In this document: positions 48,882 to 60,800 of the stretch, piece by piece
Layout of the letters: every line of letters begins with the position of its first letter
Position numbering within the stretch: the stretch's first letter is position 1
Assembly: GCF_028502605.1 (NCBI RefSeq)
Contig: NC_079234.1
Location: 2,294,001 to 2,358,000, forward strand
Origin: Trichoderma breve
Lineage: Eukaryota; Ascomycota; Sordariomycetes; Hypocreales; Hypocreaceae
Direction: 5' to 3'
Length of the DNA: 64,000 nucleotides
Position numbers and translations under genes: made by a program
Notes under the pieces: generated by a model
Database searches by the model: none
Seen by the model: only the letters and a program-made list of their open reading frames with translations
What the model was told of the DNA's origin: nothing

Positions 48882-49460
48882 TCATTCAGCGTCTTCTCCA
48901 TTCTGATGCTTCTGAATGGCCTGCATCAACTCATACAACTGTTGGATTTGCTCGTCTGAAAGCCCAAGTTAGATATCTTGTTCATCGCAAAGAAATCGGC
49001 AAAGTGGGAGATCATGTGCAACTCTTACCGCTCATCTTCGCCAATTTTCCTTGATCTATCTTCTCACCCACCCAGGATTCGCCCTCAATTTGCTGAGCAT
49101 ACATCTGCCATTCCGAAAGGAAGCCAATCTACAAGCCGAAAACGCAAGAGAACAAGTCAGCAACACATACGCACACAAAGCAGATAAAGAGGCCAGATAA
49201 TCCATCAACCCCTGGTCCTCTTCTTCCTCCATCGCATTCACACGTACCAAGTGCGCAGGATTGTCCACGTTCCGATGAGCTCGAAACTCAGCCTTGACAT
49301 ATTCGTCTCCGAGAAGCCGCATTTCCGTGGGCAGGAATTTCCTGTGGGCGCGCAGAAGCCGTCGGTACAGCGGAATTGGGGGTAGGAGGGCCATTGGCTT
49401 GGGCCGCAGGCCGTTTTGCATGGCCGAGGCCGATGCCAGCTTCGCGAGGGACTGGCGCAT
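48882..49460 (-). CDS. sdhaf3: Succinate dehydrogenase assembly factor 3 (Acn9)
   Basis: This mitochondrial LYR-motif factor matures and protects the iron-sulfur subunit of complex II. Minus-strand exons are 49460-49248, 49128-49029 and 48955-48882, giving 387 nt and 128 residues. The LYR motif is in PLYRRLLRAHRKFLPTEMRLLGDEYVKAEF (about residues 29-58 overall). It continues HRNVDNPAHL, and after intron 1 IGFLSEWQMYAQQIEG, the family's conserved GFLxEW block. The N-terminus (MRQSLAKLASASAMQNGLR) is basic and suits a mitochondrial presequence. Translating through the first intron would replace IGFLSEW by unrelated sequence, which supports the splice. It is convergent with the helicase gene at 119 bp. 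Confidence 0.91.
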
Positions 49461-50034
49461 GTTTCGGGCGATGGGGGAGAATGAGATTATGCTTTAGATG
49501 AACGGGTGTGACATCAACGCTTTCAGGGAGAAGTATGTGGTGATAATGACAGGATAACTACCGAGGGAAATGTATACAATAAAGTCTTAAAAGAACAAGA
49601 TGCAAAATACAGCAAAGGAGTCGTTAAGCTGTCATGCTTTTGCTGCATCAATCATCCAATATTTTTTTTAAAGAATGAAGTCTACATAAGATATCGCAGC
49701 CACTGTAGGTCATCTCTAGGTAGCCTAAAGTTCCCGTCCCTATAACCGCGGGTACCTGTAAGTTTTTTCCTCCCCTAACAAATCAATGGATGGACGTCAA
49801 TTGGCTGCCCCACCGACTACCAACCAGAGGGCACGACAATTGAATCTGAAATATTTCCTCTTATCAGTCAATTATTTCAACATTCTCTCCTCACACTCAC
49901 TCAGCCTGCTTGGATATTACTTATTCTTCCACCAATTTTCGCTTGCAAAAAGTTCACCATATTCGTTCTATTAAGCTAAAGAGAAAAATATAAAAGAAAA
50001 GCAAAAAAAATCTACTCACAATAAAAAAAAAAAC
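49461..50034. promoter_or_regulatory. Divergent upstream region sdhaf3/hpm1
   Basis: A GGTACCTGTAAG phrase lies at about 49751-49762. The last 60 bases before the hpm1 start are A-rich. No gene was recognised. Confidence 0.5.
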
Positions 50035-51262
50035 ATGTCCTTCTCATTTGGCTTCTCGGGAGACGACATAGACCACGATGTCGATGAGTCTCAAACACAA
50101 ACACAAACCCCAGCCATCACAACCCAAGCTCAACCTCCAGCATCATACAGCGCTTTCCCCGTCGCCGGCAAGCCCCAACTCCCAGCCACTCTCCACAGCC
50201 TCTCCGACTTCCTCTCACAGCTGCCCTCCAAGCTCGCCTACGACCTGCTAGACATTGACGTTGCGGACGATGGCGCCAGCGAGACTCGCCTACGGCTGCC
50301 TCGCCGCGAGCTCTGGGATGTTAGAGTGCAGCTCATGGCTGAAGACGACGAGGTTGTCAACGGCGAGGACCGGGTCGACGATGGCGGGCTGGGCAAGCAT
50401 GATGTCAAGACGGGCATATATGAAGGCGGCTTCAAGAGCTGGGAGAGCAGCATCGATCTCGTCAAGGTGCTTGCTGCTCAGGATGAGCTGACGGCCTCTC
50501 AACAAGCTTCATCGCTTCGTGTAATCGAGGTACGCATACATCTAAAGAAATACTCGAAACTCTCCTTTCCTAATATGCTGTCATATAATGAATAATATCT
50601 AACTGACTCAAAATCAACAGCTGGGTTGTGGAACTGCCCTCCCCTCCCTTGCAATGTTCACTTGGATCATGCAAAGGCAATCACGCAACCAATGGCAACA
50701 AAATCCCTGCTCATTCGTATTGGCCGACTACAACCCATCTGTCCTCCGCCTCGTCACTTTGCCCAACTTTGTCCTCGCCTGGGCCCTCCAAAACACTCAC
50801 AACCCAGTCCTCCAAGACGCCTTCAACATCGAAGGCGAGCTTGAACTCTCCCCCGAGATCGTTCAAGCCTTCGAGCAGTTCCTCTCGTCCAGCGGCATTC
50901 ACTTGTCCTTCATCTCCGGAGCTTGGTCCCCCGAGTTCATCAGCTGCCTGTACGATCTACCGGCCTTCTCATCGGGCCTGCCGGCACCAATCACGCTCAT
51001 GGTCGGAGCAGAGACCATTTACTCTCCGTTCGCACTGCAGGCATTCACACAAACTGTCTTTACTATCCTTGAACGAGAGCGGGGCTCTGGTGCTACAGCA
51101 GCTGCATATGTAGCTGCCAAAAGACTATACTTTGGAGTCGGTGGCTCACTGGACGACTTCATCGAAGCGGCCCGCTCAAAGGGCGCCACAGTTGCAGAGC
51201 TAAGAGAAGAGAGCGAGGGTGTACGACGTGGCGTTGTTCACTGCATACTGCAGCAGTCATGA
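50035..51262 (+). CDS. hpm1: Protein-histidine N-methyltransferase Hpm1 (METTL18)
   Basis: This SAM-dependent enzyme methylates a histidine of ribosomal protein L3 (Rpl3) in yeast and man. Exons are 50035-50529 and 50621-51262, giving 1137 nt and 378 residues. The N-terminus is MSFSFGFSGDDID, the usual METTL18/Hpm1 opening. YEGGFKSWESSIDLVKVL (about 128-146) is the family's WE/D motif. The SAM-binding motif I, RVIELGCGTALPSL, is joined across the intron. LADYNPSVLRLVTLPN and later ITLMVGAETIYSP complete the methyltransferase fold. The length matches yeast Hpm1 (377). It is convergent with the ING gene at 165 bp. Confidence 0.94.
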
Positions 51263-51427
51263 GACCTCGCAATTGTGCCAAGTCAAAGACGAATGACGGA
51301 ACGAAACTCTCATCTTACACTGAGAGTCCTACATGAAACTCACTAACAAGACAGCGTACAGACAATGGATTGTCAGCTAAAGTTTTGTAATCTTAAACTA
51401 CTCACGCAGACAAAATTACATGGTTTT

Positions 51428-52762
51428 CTATTTCCCCTTTCGTTGAAACTTCTCAGTACACTCGGGACAATACCAAGTGCCATTGGGTTCACTTTTCAGC
51501 CCAACACACGACCAATGAAACCACTCATAGGGGCAATTGTCGTTGTCGCAAGCCACCATGTCGCCATAGCTCACGTTATGGCACAGGCAGTATCGTTTGT
51601 CATCACCGCCGTCTTCGTCGTCATCGGCGTCTCCGAGCACTTCATCCCCATCTTTGCCATCTGCCATGGAGGCCCTCGGCCGTGATTCCATACCATCTTC
51701 CTCTTCGCCGCTGCCGCTTGCAGCATCCGACAAATCACTATCCGCCGTCGATGCCGGCGAATTTCTGTTTGAGGCCTTCTTCACCCGTGAAAGTGACGAT
51801 CTGTTGGGTGGCTTCTTCCGACCACTCATTGTCGGGGTGCCTCTGCGACCCGCTACTCCAACAACCCCTTTGACCGATCCTGCTCTCGGTCCAGCACTAC
51901 CTGCCCGGACAGCACCGCCGGCTCCCAGATTGGCCCCAGAGCCGCTCTTTGGTATACCAGGACCAAGGGATGAATGTCTCGCTAAGCCGCTTGACGTTGT
52001 CGGCAGATTTCCGGGTCCTGTAATAGACCGTGGCCCTCTCTTTGTGGCCGGGCCCGCTGAGCTCTCACGCTGTCTGTTTAGTATGATGCTTGCGGCTGGC
52101 GTGGCTGGTGCGGAGGATGGGTGCTGATGATATTGCGCGACATGCTGCTGGGCTTGAGTATGTCTAATTTGAGGGTGGTTGGGTAGCCGAACCATGGCTG
52201 GGTTGGCGGAGCTGGCAACCGGGTTGCGAGGTGAAGCTAAAGGACCAGCTGAGTTGATGTTGTTGGAGAGGTTTAGAGTCCGAGCTGAGGGAGCGCTGTG
52301 ATTAGTCGCACTGGGGCGGAGGAGTGAAGGAACCTCGTCAGGGTCTGTAAACCCAGGTTCAGCACGATCGTAGAGCAGTTTGATTTGGACATCCAGATTC
52401 CGCAGATGTTTGTCCATAACGAGCTGTAGCCTTTGTATCAAGGTGATCTTGTCTTGAGCAAACTGATCAGCGCGAGCATAGTTTTCGCGAATCTGGGCCC
52501 GTAGCATATCCTCCTTTGGGTTGGGCTCATGGCTCCCATTCGTCTTTATCCACTTTTGGATCTTTCCATCACGATCCTCAATCATTCGAATACACTCATT
52601 GTACTGGCGGTCCTTGTCTGTAATCTCTTCTTGGATAAAGCGAATCTCCTCGGGGAGATTCTGAACACGGTTGATCCAATCATCGAGGATCAAGCCGGGG
52701 TCTAGAGGCTCGGCCTGCGGCATCCTCTTGACGAAGTCAATGGACAAATCGTCTCTAGGCAT
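51428..52762 (-). CDS. pho23: ING-family PHD protein, Pho23/Yng2 type
   Basis: This chromatin reader targets histone-modifying complexes to H3K4-methylated nucleosomes. It is one frame of 444 residues. The ING domain occupies about 20-135 ([42 protein letters not shown]). A long basic Ser/Pro/Gly linker lies between about 160 and 380. The C-terminal C4HC3 PHD finger (about 390-440) runs from [20 protein letters not shown] through WFHWSCVGL to WYCPEC. The N-terminal form [15 protein letters not shown] is that of fungal proteins usually named Pho23 (Rpd3L complex), but the NuA4 subunit Yng2 cannot be excluded from sequence alone. It is divergent from hos2. Confidence 0.87.
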   Translation of the reverse strand: MPRDDLSIDFVKRMPQAEPLDPGLILDDWINRVQNLPEEIRFIQEEITDKDRQYNECIRMIEDRDGKIQKWIKTNGSHEPNPKEDMLRAQIRENYARADQFAQDKITLIQRLQLVMDKHLRNLDVQIKLLYDRAEPGFTDPDEVPSLLRPSATNHSAPSARTLNLSNNINSAGPLASPRNPVASSANPAMVRLPNHPQIRHTQAQQHVAQYHQHPSSAPATPAASIILNRQRESSAGPATKRGPRSITGPGNLPTTSSGLARHSSLGPGIPKSGSGANLGAGGAVRAGSAGPRAGSVKGVVGVAGRRGTPTMSGRKKPPNRSSLSRVKKASNRNSPASTADSDLSDAASGSGEEEDGMESRPRASMADGKDGDEVLGDADDDEDGGDDKRYCLCHNVSYGDMVACDNDNCPYEWFHWSCVGLKSEPNGTWYCPECTEKFQRKGK

Positions 52763-53374
52763 GATGGTTAACGACTTGGCGACGCCGAGTCCACAAATTT
52801 GACGATGAATAGATGATAGATGGACAACAATAACCAGCGATGAGACACTCAGGCTAGCAGATGACTCTTTAAGGCTGATGTGACTTGATGAAAAACAGAA
52901 AGGCTTTTAAACGGGATGGTGTAAACTTGTTTGTGTAAAGACTTTAAACAAAGTAGAGAGCAGAAGCAATAGCGCAACGCTGGGGGTGGGACAGGAATAG
53001 ATGGACCGAAAAAGTAGGCCACTGCTGATATCAGGCCATACGCATCCAAGACGCGACTATTACGGCCTCATATATTCCGTATCCACCGTATGAGAGAGAT
53101 GCTGCAAAGAAAAATAGGCAGGGCTCATTAAGAAAAGAATAAGAGGAAAAAGAAAAGGGCAAAGGCCATCTAGTTGGGGACACGAAGCAGGCACAGCAGA
53201 TGGATAGGCAGACGAGCGTGCATGACGGTAGTAGCTCTGCAGCAAAGAAAAAGCAATCACCAGCTGGCCAGAAGTCCCCGCAAGGAGACGTCCCCAACGA
53301 ATGATTGAGTCCTCCAGCTGATGTGGATGTGACGGGTCCAACCAGCCCTATCCCAGAGCAAAAGCCGTTGTCAA

Positions 53375-53421
53375 GAGCAACGCAACGCAACGCAGAGCAA
53401 CGCAGAGCAATGCAACGCAAA
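53375..53421. repeat. CAACG/GAGCAACGCA microsatellite
   Basis: The five-base unit CAACG and its GAGCAACGCA variant repeat about eight times with single-base differences. Confidence 0.85.
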
Positions 53422-54258
53422 CACGGGCGCAGAGCGACTCGATAAATGGGCCGGGCTCACCTCGATGCCACTGGAACTGCGGCGCCTGTCCTGCTTTGGG
53501 GTCGCTCTGAAGGAGGATGGAGATGGAGATGAGGCAGCGCGTTACTCGGCAGACAAATAAGTTGGGTTGGCTGGGCTGCCGGTTCGGAGGAGATGCAGAA
53601 TTAGTGATGGGCGGAGCTTCGAGGTTTATGCAGGCCTAAGAGAGAGCGGTGCGTCGAATTGGGGCGAGTGCAGCGAAACCTGTCTGGTGGCGAAATTCCG
53701 AGGCTTAGCCAGAGAGCCAAGGGGAAATGTTCCGTGCTAGTTCCAGTGGAGCTGGGGGGAGCAAATCTGGTTAATGGGCAGTGAGTGAATGGGTCAGTGA
53801 GAAGGTATGAAGGTATGAAGGAGGTCAAGATTTGGACAATGAATGTTTAAGAGCAGCCACCAAGACAGATGCCTTGTGCTTACTCATTATATCAGAACCT
53901 GAGGCCAGTCAGGACCTGCAGTTTCCCTTACATGGACATGGTACATACTCCTTCCTCAGTGGATTCGATAAACCTTATCTCAGCAGTCCATAAGCCCAGC
54001 CAGCCAGTAACTTTTCAATCTCACGTGACCCCAGCCAGATTGGCAGCCCGGAGCTTTTCGATGGCGTTCGCTCACTCTTCTCGGTCTCTTCTTCATACCA
54101 CCATCTACAACTTCAATTTTATTTCTTACGCGTCCAAAGTGGCCAAACGAAAAGGCAAGGTTGGCTTCTGCAAATGCTATAACAGTCTCGGCCGCTCACA
54201 TTGGGATGCATTTGATCAAGGACCATAATGCTTGCTGTAGCTGAATCAGCAGCCTCAC

Positions 54259-54279
54259 CCCTTGACCCTTGACCCTTGA
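54259..54279. repeat. Three tandem copies of CCCTTGA
   Basis: Exact 7-nt units lie about 150 bases before the hos2 start codon. It could be a binding-site array or chance expansion. Confidence 0.8.
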
Positions 54280-54426
54280 CAGTTATAGCTGTTGTATCAG
54301 TCATTCATCCCGTTCATCTCAACGCTATTTCCTCAGTCGTTGATCTAATACAAATAAAGCGCCAATCTGACGAGGATATTATTTATACAATTTTAATCGC
54401 CCAACCTATTCACCTCTCTGCCCACT

Positions 54427-55917
54427 ATGGACAACTACAGGTATCGTGTGCCTAAGCCAAACTACCTCCCTCATAGACTGGACATCGACCCCGATGCCGA
54501 CATAGTAGAGGAATATGCCCAGCCCCTCGGCATTGCCAGCGATGCGGAAAACGCAAAGTTCTACCAGCAGTGCAAACGCCTGGCTGAATCGTCAGGCATT
54601 ACTCGCCCCAAGGGCTACAATGTGTCTTTTCATTGCAATCCCGAGATGGAGAAGCACCACTTCGGCATGACACATCCTATGAAGCCCTGGCGCCTGACGC
54701 TGTCCAAGAGCCTGATTTACTCATACGGCATGTCATTTGCCATGGACAACTACCTGACCCGGGCCGCTACGTACGAGGAGCTGGCGTCTTTCCACTCCAC
54801 CGACTATCTAGACTTTCTGGGCACTGTTCTCCCAGAGGCAGTTCCTCGAGATCTTGAGAACCAGAACCCTGACCTGAAATACAACTTGGGAGGCTCCGAT
54901 TGTCCTTTGTTCGACGGCCTCTATAATTACTGCTCCATGTCTGCCGGCAGTGCGCTTGATGCCGCCCGGAAAATCGTTAGCAAACAGTCTGACATTGCCA
55001 TTGCGTGGGGGGGCGGCTTGCACCACGCAAAAAAGGCCGAGGCCTCTGGTTTTTGCTACATCAACGACATTGTCATCGCCATTCTGGAGCTTCTGCGATT
55101 CTACCCACGTGTTTTATACATTGACATTGATGTACATCACGGCGATGGTGTTGAGGAGGCCTTTTTCTCAACCGACAGGGTCATGACAGTCTCCTTTCAT
55201 AAATACGACCCCAACAACTTCTTCCCCGGCACTGGTGCGTTGGACGATAATGGGCCTAAGAGCGAACATAATCCCGGAGCTCACCACGCCGTCAATGTTC
55301 CGCTCAACGATGGTATTACAGACGAACAATACGACATGCTCTTTAACAACATCATCAGCAAGATTGTCGAGAAATTCCGACCAAGCGCCATCGCACTCCA
55401 ATGCGGTGCCGATTCTCTCGCGGGAGATCGCCTGGGCCGATTCAACCTTCAAGTGCAGGGGCATGGTGCATGTGTTGAGTTCTGCAAGAGGCTCGGCATT
55501 CCCATGATCCTCTTTGGCGGTGGTGGTTACACCCCTCGGAATGTTGCACGAGCCTGGACATACGAGACAAGTATAGCCATCAACTGCCAGGACAAAATCA
55601 GCCCTATATTACCAGAGCACGCTCCGTGGAGAGAGCAGTTCCGCCAGGACACTCTCTTCCCGACCCTCGAACAGATTTTGGGCGAGCCGCGACAGAATCG
55701 CAACCCCCAGAAGCGTTTGCAGGAAATCATTCAACACGTCACAGAGCAACTACGTTTCGTCGAGAGTGCGCCAAGCGTACAGATGCAGGTCATCCCTCCT
55801 GACTTGGGCAGCTTCAGAGATGATGTAGAGGAAAGGTTAAAAGAGGACCAGGAGGAGAGAAACGAGCAGCTACGAAAGGAGAGGGAATCGGGAGTAGGAA
55901 CAGCCATGGAATTCTAA
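54427..55917 (+). CDS. hos2: Class I histone deacetylase Hos2
   Basis: This zinc-dependent lysine deacetylase is the catalytic subunit of the Set3 complex in yeast. It is one frame of 496 residues. Active-site blocks are WGGGLHHAKKAEASGFCY (about 194-211), YIDIDVHHGDGVEEAF (about 230-246, with the metal-binding DxH), SFHKYDPNNFFPGTG, QCGADSLAGDRLG (about 324) and FGGGGYTPRNVARAW (about 364). The N-terminus MDNYRYRVPKPNYLPHRLDIDPDADIVEEY and the short charged C-terminal tail separate it from Rpd3, which is longer and acidic at the end. All catalytic residues visible are intact. It is divergent from the ING gene and convergent with the SUN gene. Confidence 0.95.
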   Translation: MDNYRYRVPKPNYLPHRLDIDPDADIVEEYAQPLGIASDAENAKFYQQCKRLAESSGITRPKGYNVSFHCNPEMEKHHFGMTHPMKPWRLTLSKSLIYSYGMSFAMDNYLTRAATYEELASFHSTDYLDFLGTVLPEAVPRDLENQNPDLKYNLGGSDCPLFDGLYNYCSMSAGSALDAARKIVSKQSDIAIAWGGGLHHAKKAEASGFCYINDIVIAILELLRFYPRVLYIDIDVHHGDGVEEAFFSTDRVMTVSFHKYDPNNFFPGTGALDDNGPKSEHNPGAHHAVNVPLNDGITDEQYDMLFNNIISKIVEKFRPSAIALQCGADSLAGDRLGRFNLQVQGHGACVEFCKRLGIPMILFGGGGYTPRNVARAWTYETSIAINCQDKISPILPEHAPWREQFRQDTLFPTLEQILGEPRQNRNPQKRLQEIIQHVTEQLRFVESAPSVQMQVIPPDLGSFRDDVEERLKEDQEERNEQLRKERESGVGTAMEF

Positions 55918-56373
55918 TTTATCAAAACGACTCATCATATCTTCACCCCAGGACCAACTGCTGCGTGAGCAGACTCTTTAATTTGGAAATAACCCGTAGA
56001 CAACAAGACAAAAAAGAAAAAAGCATTAAATGAGATCCCAAGTACTGTACACCACCAGAGCAAGGCGTATGTCTACTAGTATATCACACACGACAGCATG
56101 GCGGCCATGCAGCCAGGAATAGCAGAAGAGAGGCGCAAGTGCATTAGTGGAAGGCCGCATTGTCTTCATCCCCAATGGCCTTCCTGGTATCGCGAGTTTC
56201 CTCCCTCGACCCATCCCCCAGTCCTCTATCTCTATGACTCGGGGGGTTCAGCCATTTTCAACCCCCCTTCCACCAATGTGCTGCGAGGAAACGAATATGC
56301 ACACGAAAATATCCAATTATATGGTACTCGAAAAATAAACCAAAAGTAGGAAAGTCATTCCGAAGGTACCGTT
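55918..56373. other. 3' spacer hos2/SUN gene
   Basis: This is a convergent 3' region with no recognised gene. Confidence 0.5.
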
Positions 56374-57769
56374 TTAAAAGTATCGGATAACGGCTGAGCC
56401 ACCAGCGGGCATGGCAGTCTATTCACAATATAGTTAGCTTCTAAGCTCATTTTCTTCCTCTTCTTTACCCTGGGGGAAAGGGGATGCTTACCGTGCAACC
56501 GTTGTTACCGCCAGTCCACACGCCGTTGATATACGAGCATTTGCTGTTGACATCACCAGTGATTTCAATGTTGAAGTCCAGCAGAGCAGTGCTAGTGGGA
56601 AGGTTCTGGAAGATGGAGAGGAAAGTCAAGCCACCAGCGGTCTTGCCAACACCAAGGATGACGGGAGACCAGTTACCAGCGCCCTTGGGGTCGAGAGGGC
56701 TGTTCCAGACGCAAGCGTCTGCAACTCCGTAGCCCTTCTTGTTGACGTAGTACTGGGCGGAGGTGCTCTTGCCATCCCACACATAGTAGTCAGACTCGTC
56801 GGGGTTGCAGAGGGGAATGGTCTGACCGGCAGTGGCACAGGCGGGAATAACCATGCTCTCGATACCGGGGTAGTCGGTTCGGCACGTGCAAACGGAGTCG
56901 TCGAGGTCGTTCTGGATGGTAACACCGCCAGCACCAGCCTCGCAAAGCTTGGGGTGGTCAGGGCGAGTCAGCTCGAGGAAGCCGTCCGAGTTGCAGTAAA
57001 GACCGCCAATGGATTGCAGAGTCGATCCCTGGGCCGAGGGCCACTGGGTCTTCTGGTAGCCGGGAGGGCAAGCATAAGAGCACATGCCTCCCGACTTGCA
57101 CGAGTCGCCAACAATACCGGTGATGATGTCGCTGATACTCTGCGAGTCCGCTGAATAGCCAGGAACGAATTGGAGACCGGACCAGCCGCCGGTGCCTAGC
57201 CATTCGAGGGGCACGGCGCCATAATCGGACGGGAAGTGAGAGCACGGGATCTTTCCGCTGGGGAAATCGGCGTTCAGTCCGCTACCGCCAGAGGGAGGGC
57301 TCGCCTGGGCAGGCTTCGAGGACTTGGGAGGAGGAGGGGCAGAGCTGCTCGTGGGCTGAGCCGTGGTCGTGGGCGGCGGCGGAGGAGCGGAGGTGGTGGT
57401 GGGAGGTGCGGACGAGGAGGAGGGCTCCTCGATGAACTGAGCCTTCATGCCTCCGGCGCTGGACGTCGTGGCCGGAGTCGAAGATGGGGGAGGAGGCGGC
57501 GGCGGGGGGACGTAAGTCGGGGTTGTCTCTCCAACAACGACGTATTCACCGTCAGCCAGACCAGCCGCGGCCTTGTCGGCATCGAGAATCTTGCCGTCGA
57601 GCTGGTAAACGGTAGCGGTAGGTCCGACGACAACCTGGGTGACAGCATCCGGCGCACGCTTCTCGACCTTGTTGGGAGCGTTCTTCTTCGCATGGTGGTG
57701 CTGGTGGTGGTGAGAAGGCGAGGCGGCAACGGTGGCGGCCAGTGTGGCAGCCAGGATCGTGTACTTCAT
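56374..57769 (-). CDS. Secreted SUN-family (GH132) cell-wall protein
   Basis: This is a SUN-family protein (Sim1/Uth1/Sun4; GH132), placed in the cell wall and involved in septation and wall remodelling in other fungi. Minus-strand exons are 57769-56492 and 56418-56374, giving 1323 nt and 440 residues. A signal peptide (MKYTILAATLAATVAAS) is followed by a His-rich patch (HHHQHHH) and a Kex2-type KR site at about 38. A long Pro/Ser/Thr linker (about 80-165) should be O-glycosylated. The SUN domain (about 175-440) carries the cysteines of IPCSHFPSDYGAVPLEWLG, GGMCSYACPPGYQKTQWP and CSYINGVWTGGNNGCT. The short last exon supplies TAMPAGGSAVIRYF, the typical end. An in-frame reading through the donor would instead stop at IPFPPG. 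Confidence 0.93.
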
Positions 57770-57834
57770 TTTGGCGGCTTGTCTCTAATTCGTTCTACTC
57801 ATGGATTGCCACGGGTTAGATGGAGTCTCAGATG

Positions 57835-57844
57835 TTTATATATC
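57835..57844 (-). promoter_or_regulatory. TATA box of the SUN gene
   Basis: On the minus strand the sequence ATATATAAAC lies about 65-75 bases upstream of the start codon. This is a plausible distance for a highly expressed wall-protein gene. Confidence 0.5.
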
Positions 57845-60800
57845 GCGATATGAGTTGGCGGGGGTGGTGAGATGAGAGCACAGCCGGAGTTGTCCATGGG
57901 CTCCCCGGACGTCGTTACTAACCTGAAGACGGTAAACAAGAGCTGCCTGGAAGTCGAGAAAAGGAATATATCAATACGAAAGTGAGCGGAAGTGAGATGA
58001 GCCAGACTTTAAAAAGAGTGTAATGGAGAGCAGACAAAAACTCTCAGTTGGAAAAAAGGGCCCAACGCAACTGAAGATGATGAACAAGGACGAAGCGTTC
58101 AAAAGGGAGGACAGGACAGGTAAAAACCGGAGCTGCAGCATGGGGTTGGGGGCCCTTGTCGGTCTCCATGGCATTGACCCACGGAGATCAATAACCTAAG
58201 GAGGCCAGGGATGCAAAGCGAGACAAGGGGGTGCCACTCCTGAGAAGGGGGTGGCCTCTGGGAAATTGCCCTCTATCACCGGCCTGGCGCCAAAAGCGCT
58301 TTTCATTGTGCTACAAGTATTGCTACTTGGAGCTGAGCGGCGAGCTGTATGCGAAGACAGATGCTAACCCTGATGTCGGCGTGGCCTGGTTTGAAGCATC
58401 GCATCAAAGTGTGTAGCTGTACACGTACTCTCGCCGGCAAACAGAAGATGCAATTTGCCATGCGGGGAGGGAGAGCCGCAGTCGGTCATCTCTCTCTCCA
58501 TCTCTGCAGCGATCATCATACTCGTAGCACCGCTGCTCCGTGTTGCTCACCGCATTCCTCATTGCCTGATGCCGGCACGGAGCCTGTTATCCGGCGGCTC
58601 GCATCAGCCGTGGCCCGTGATGCTGTGCCGGATCCCAAAGGGGGGGAGAAACTTGCGTGGCCGCTGCTCTCTGCATCTCTGTGTCGACTTCTCGTACAAG
58701 TGCTCCGTGAGGATACCTGCGTACGAATACAGCACCGTGCCTGTACAAGCGCTTGCAAGGAAAACAAGCATTGACGGCACGGCCAAGGCGCTTGGCACAA
58801 AATCCCCGTCGACGTTTGGTGCAGCGTTTGCGTCGTTACGGATAAAGAGAGGCTTCGTCAGAGTGCTGAAACGGCCGGGCCTACGCAAAGAGGCCGCTAG
58901 CACAGGCACCACCAGCGTGTTAGCACCGGTGCTAGCGCACGATCGTCGCCAGAAAAAGAGCCAGGGGTCCGTCCAAGCCTCCCAATAGGGTCGACGAGCG
59001 GGTGAAAAATGATGCCAATCCTGTCTATTGGACAGGACGAGAGGCGACTAAGGCGCTGGTGGTGGCACGAGAACACAAGCAGGTGCATTTCGCTTGTGCC
59101 AGTTCATTTAATAAGGTACGAGTGCCAATGTGCCTGTGAATAATAAAAATGGGACTTGGAGGCGCCAACAAACCCACCGCCTGGCAAAACGGTGCCGGCG
59201 CCCATGCAAGTATACTCGTACGTTGGTCGCTGGCGAGTCCATATGAACATCAATTACCCAGTAAAGGCAATGAGGTAATTACGTATCAATACTGACGACT
59301 GCTTTCATTTAGTGGTTTCAATGTCGTGTATTCCAGTGCTGTAGATTTTTACATGCAACCCTCAAGGCCAAAGGGAATTTTATTACGTAGCTGAGAGCAG
59401 CAAACGTTAATTTTGCTATGGATACGCGTGTTTGTGCGGTTTCTCTGTGCCTTGCACTAGTGGCGCATGTGCCTGGAGCTAGACCCGTTCGAGAACATCC
59501 CGATTTCTCCTGAGCTGGGCTTCACTTCGGGTACGGAGGACGCCGGTTTCTCAGCTGCTGCACAGGCGGCTTTGATGCCCAAATCATGAATCGATACGAG
59601 GCAAACACGGCTTAGGCCCAGGGTGCGAATGCTGCTGGCTATGTACCCTTACTCTGGTTGAGACTCTTACCTGTAAATGTACTAGGTGTAAGTCAAGTAT
59701 TCCGTCAACGTCAAAATCAATCGAGTTCTTTAGTGCAATGCGCGTCAGCTATGGTAGCATCCCTATTCTCCGATCTATTGGATTCCAAAAGAGCTGCTGA
59801 GTGATGGCATTCTGCGACGCACGCCGCAGCTTTCAGCTATTATGTAATTCGCGCAGCATCAGCCACGCTCCATCTCGCGTGTATGCTGCCAAGTAAGTTC
59901 TGGACCGAAGGAATGGATGTGGGAATGGCGCACTCGTTTTCTGCACATGCGGCAAGTCTTGGCTCGAGCTCAGGGGACACGATCGTTCTTTTCTTCTTCC
60001 TTTGCTTTGCCGGGGGCGATTTGTCTGAGACTGTGGGCTATCGGCCTTTGTCTGCGGAGCAGAGCATACTAAAACCCCGAGACAGAGCACAGGGCATGCC
60101 AGATTTTTGCTAATAATAACAACACGCCATGTTGGGAGACGAAATATGGAGCGCGGGTTTGTGACACAGACCGTACAATCACAGAATCTTCGCTGTCTGT
60201 GGATATATATCACTGTTGATAACTACTTGGCCTATCAGAAAAGGCGGTGGGCATACTGGTTGCATTATGTGATGTCTAACTGAACTGAATATTCTGGAAG
60301 TGCTTGAGATTTATAACAGGAATCTACCCCATATGAGATGCGGAAGTTGTTGTTAAACGCTTATTATATGCCGACACTGGCGCTTATCGGACGATGTGGT
60401 CAGGATTATGACGTCCGGAGAATAATAGAGCCCATGTAAGATATGTCTTTGATAACATTGGACTGTAAATGTCTACTATAATAAATCAATATTGTTCAGT
60501 AGTCGCATTGTATATTCATTCACATGAGTTGGCAAAGGGATAGATATTCTACACATTGTCTCGAGGTGATCAATCTGCCGTCGCCGTACCCGGTAGCTGT
60601 GTCACTCATCCGTATTAAACAGAAAGTAACAGGCCAGGGCCTACTGCAGAGTGATCCGTTGTCACAAATGGAGAGCATTTTCACTCCTGTTCTTGGCAGC
60701 AATAGGGTAGCACTTTGGCCGAAAAGGGGATGCCAACAACCTGTAAGATGACGTCGCTCAAGTGGCTGAGTCAAGATCTATCTGGTTACTTGTGCCGAGT

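Larger units (their letters stand above)
52763..54426. promoter_or_regulatory. 1.7 kb divergent region pho23/hos2
   Basis: No gene was recognised. A short tandem of AACGC/AGAGC units lies at 53375-53421, and three copies of CCCTTGA at 54259-54279. The region separates two histone-deacetylation genes transcribed outward. Confidence 0.55.

Noticed and set aside
49140..49248. Reading sdhaf3 straight through its first intron
   Set aside because: The frame is open for another 60 codons but loses the conserved GFLSEW block; the GTACGT donor and CTTGTAG acceptor restore it.
58455..58988. 177-codon plus-strand open frame in the large gap
   Set aside because: No recognisable motif, no start context, several overlapping frames on the other strand of similar length, and no plausible splice partners.
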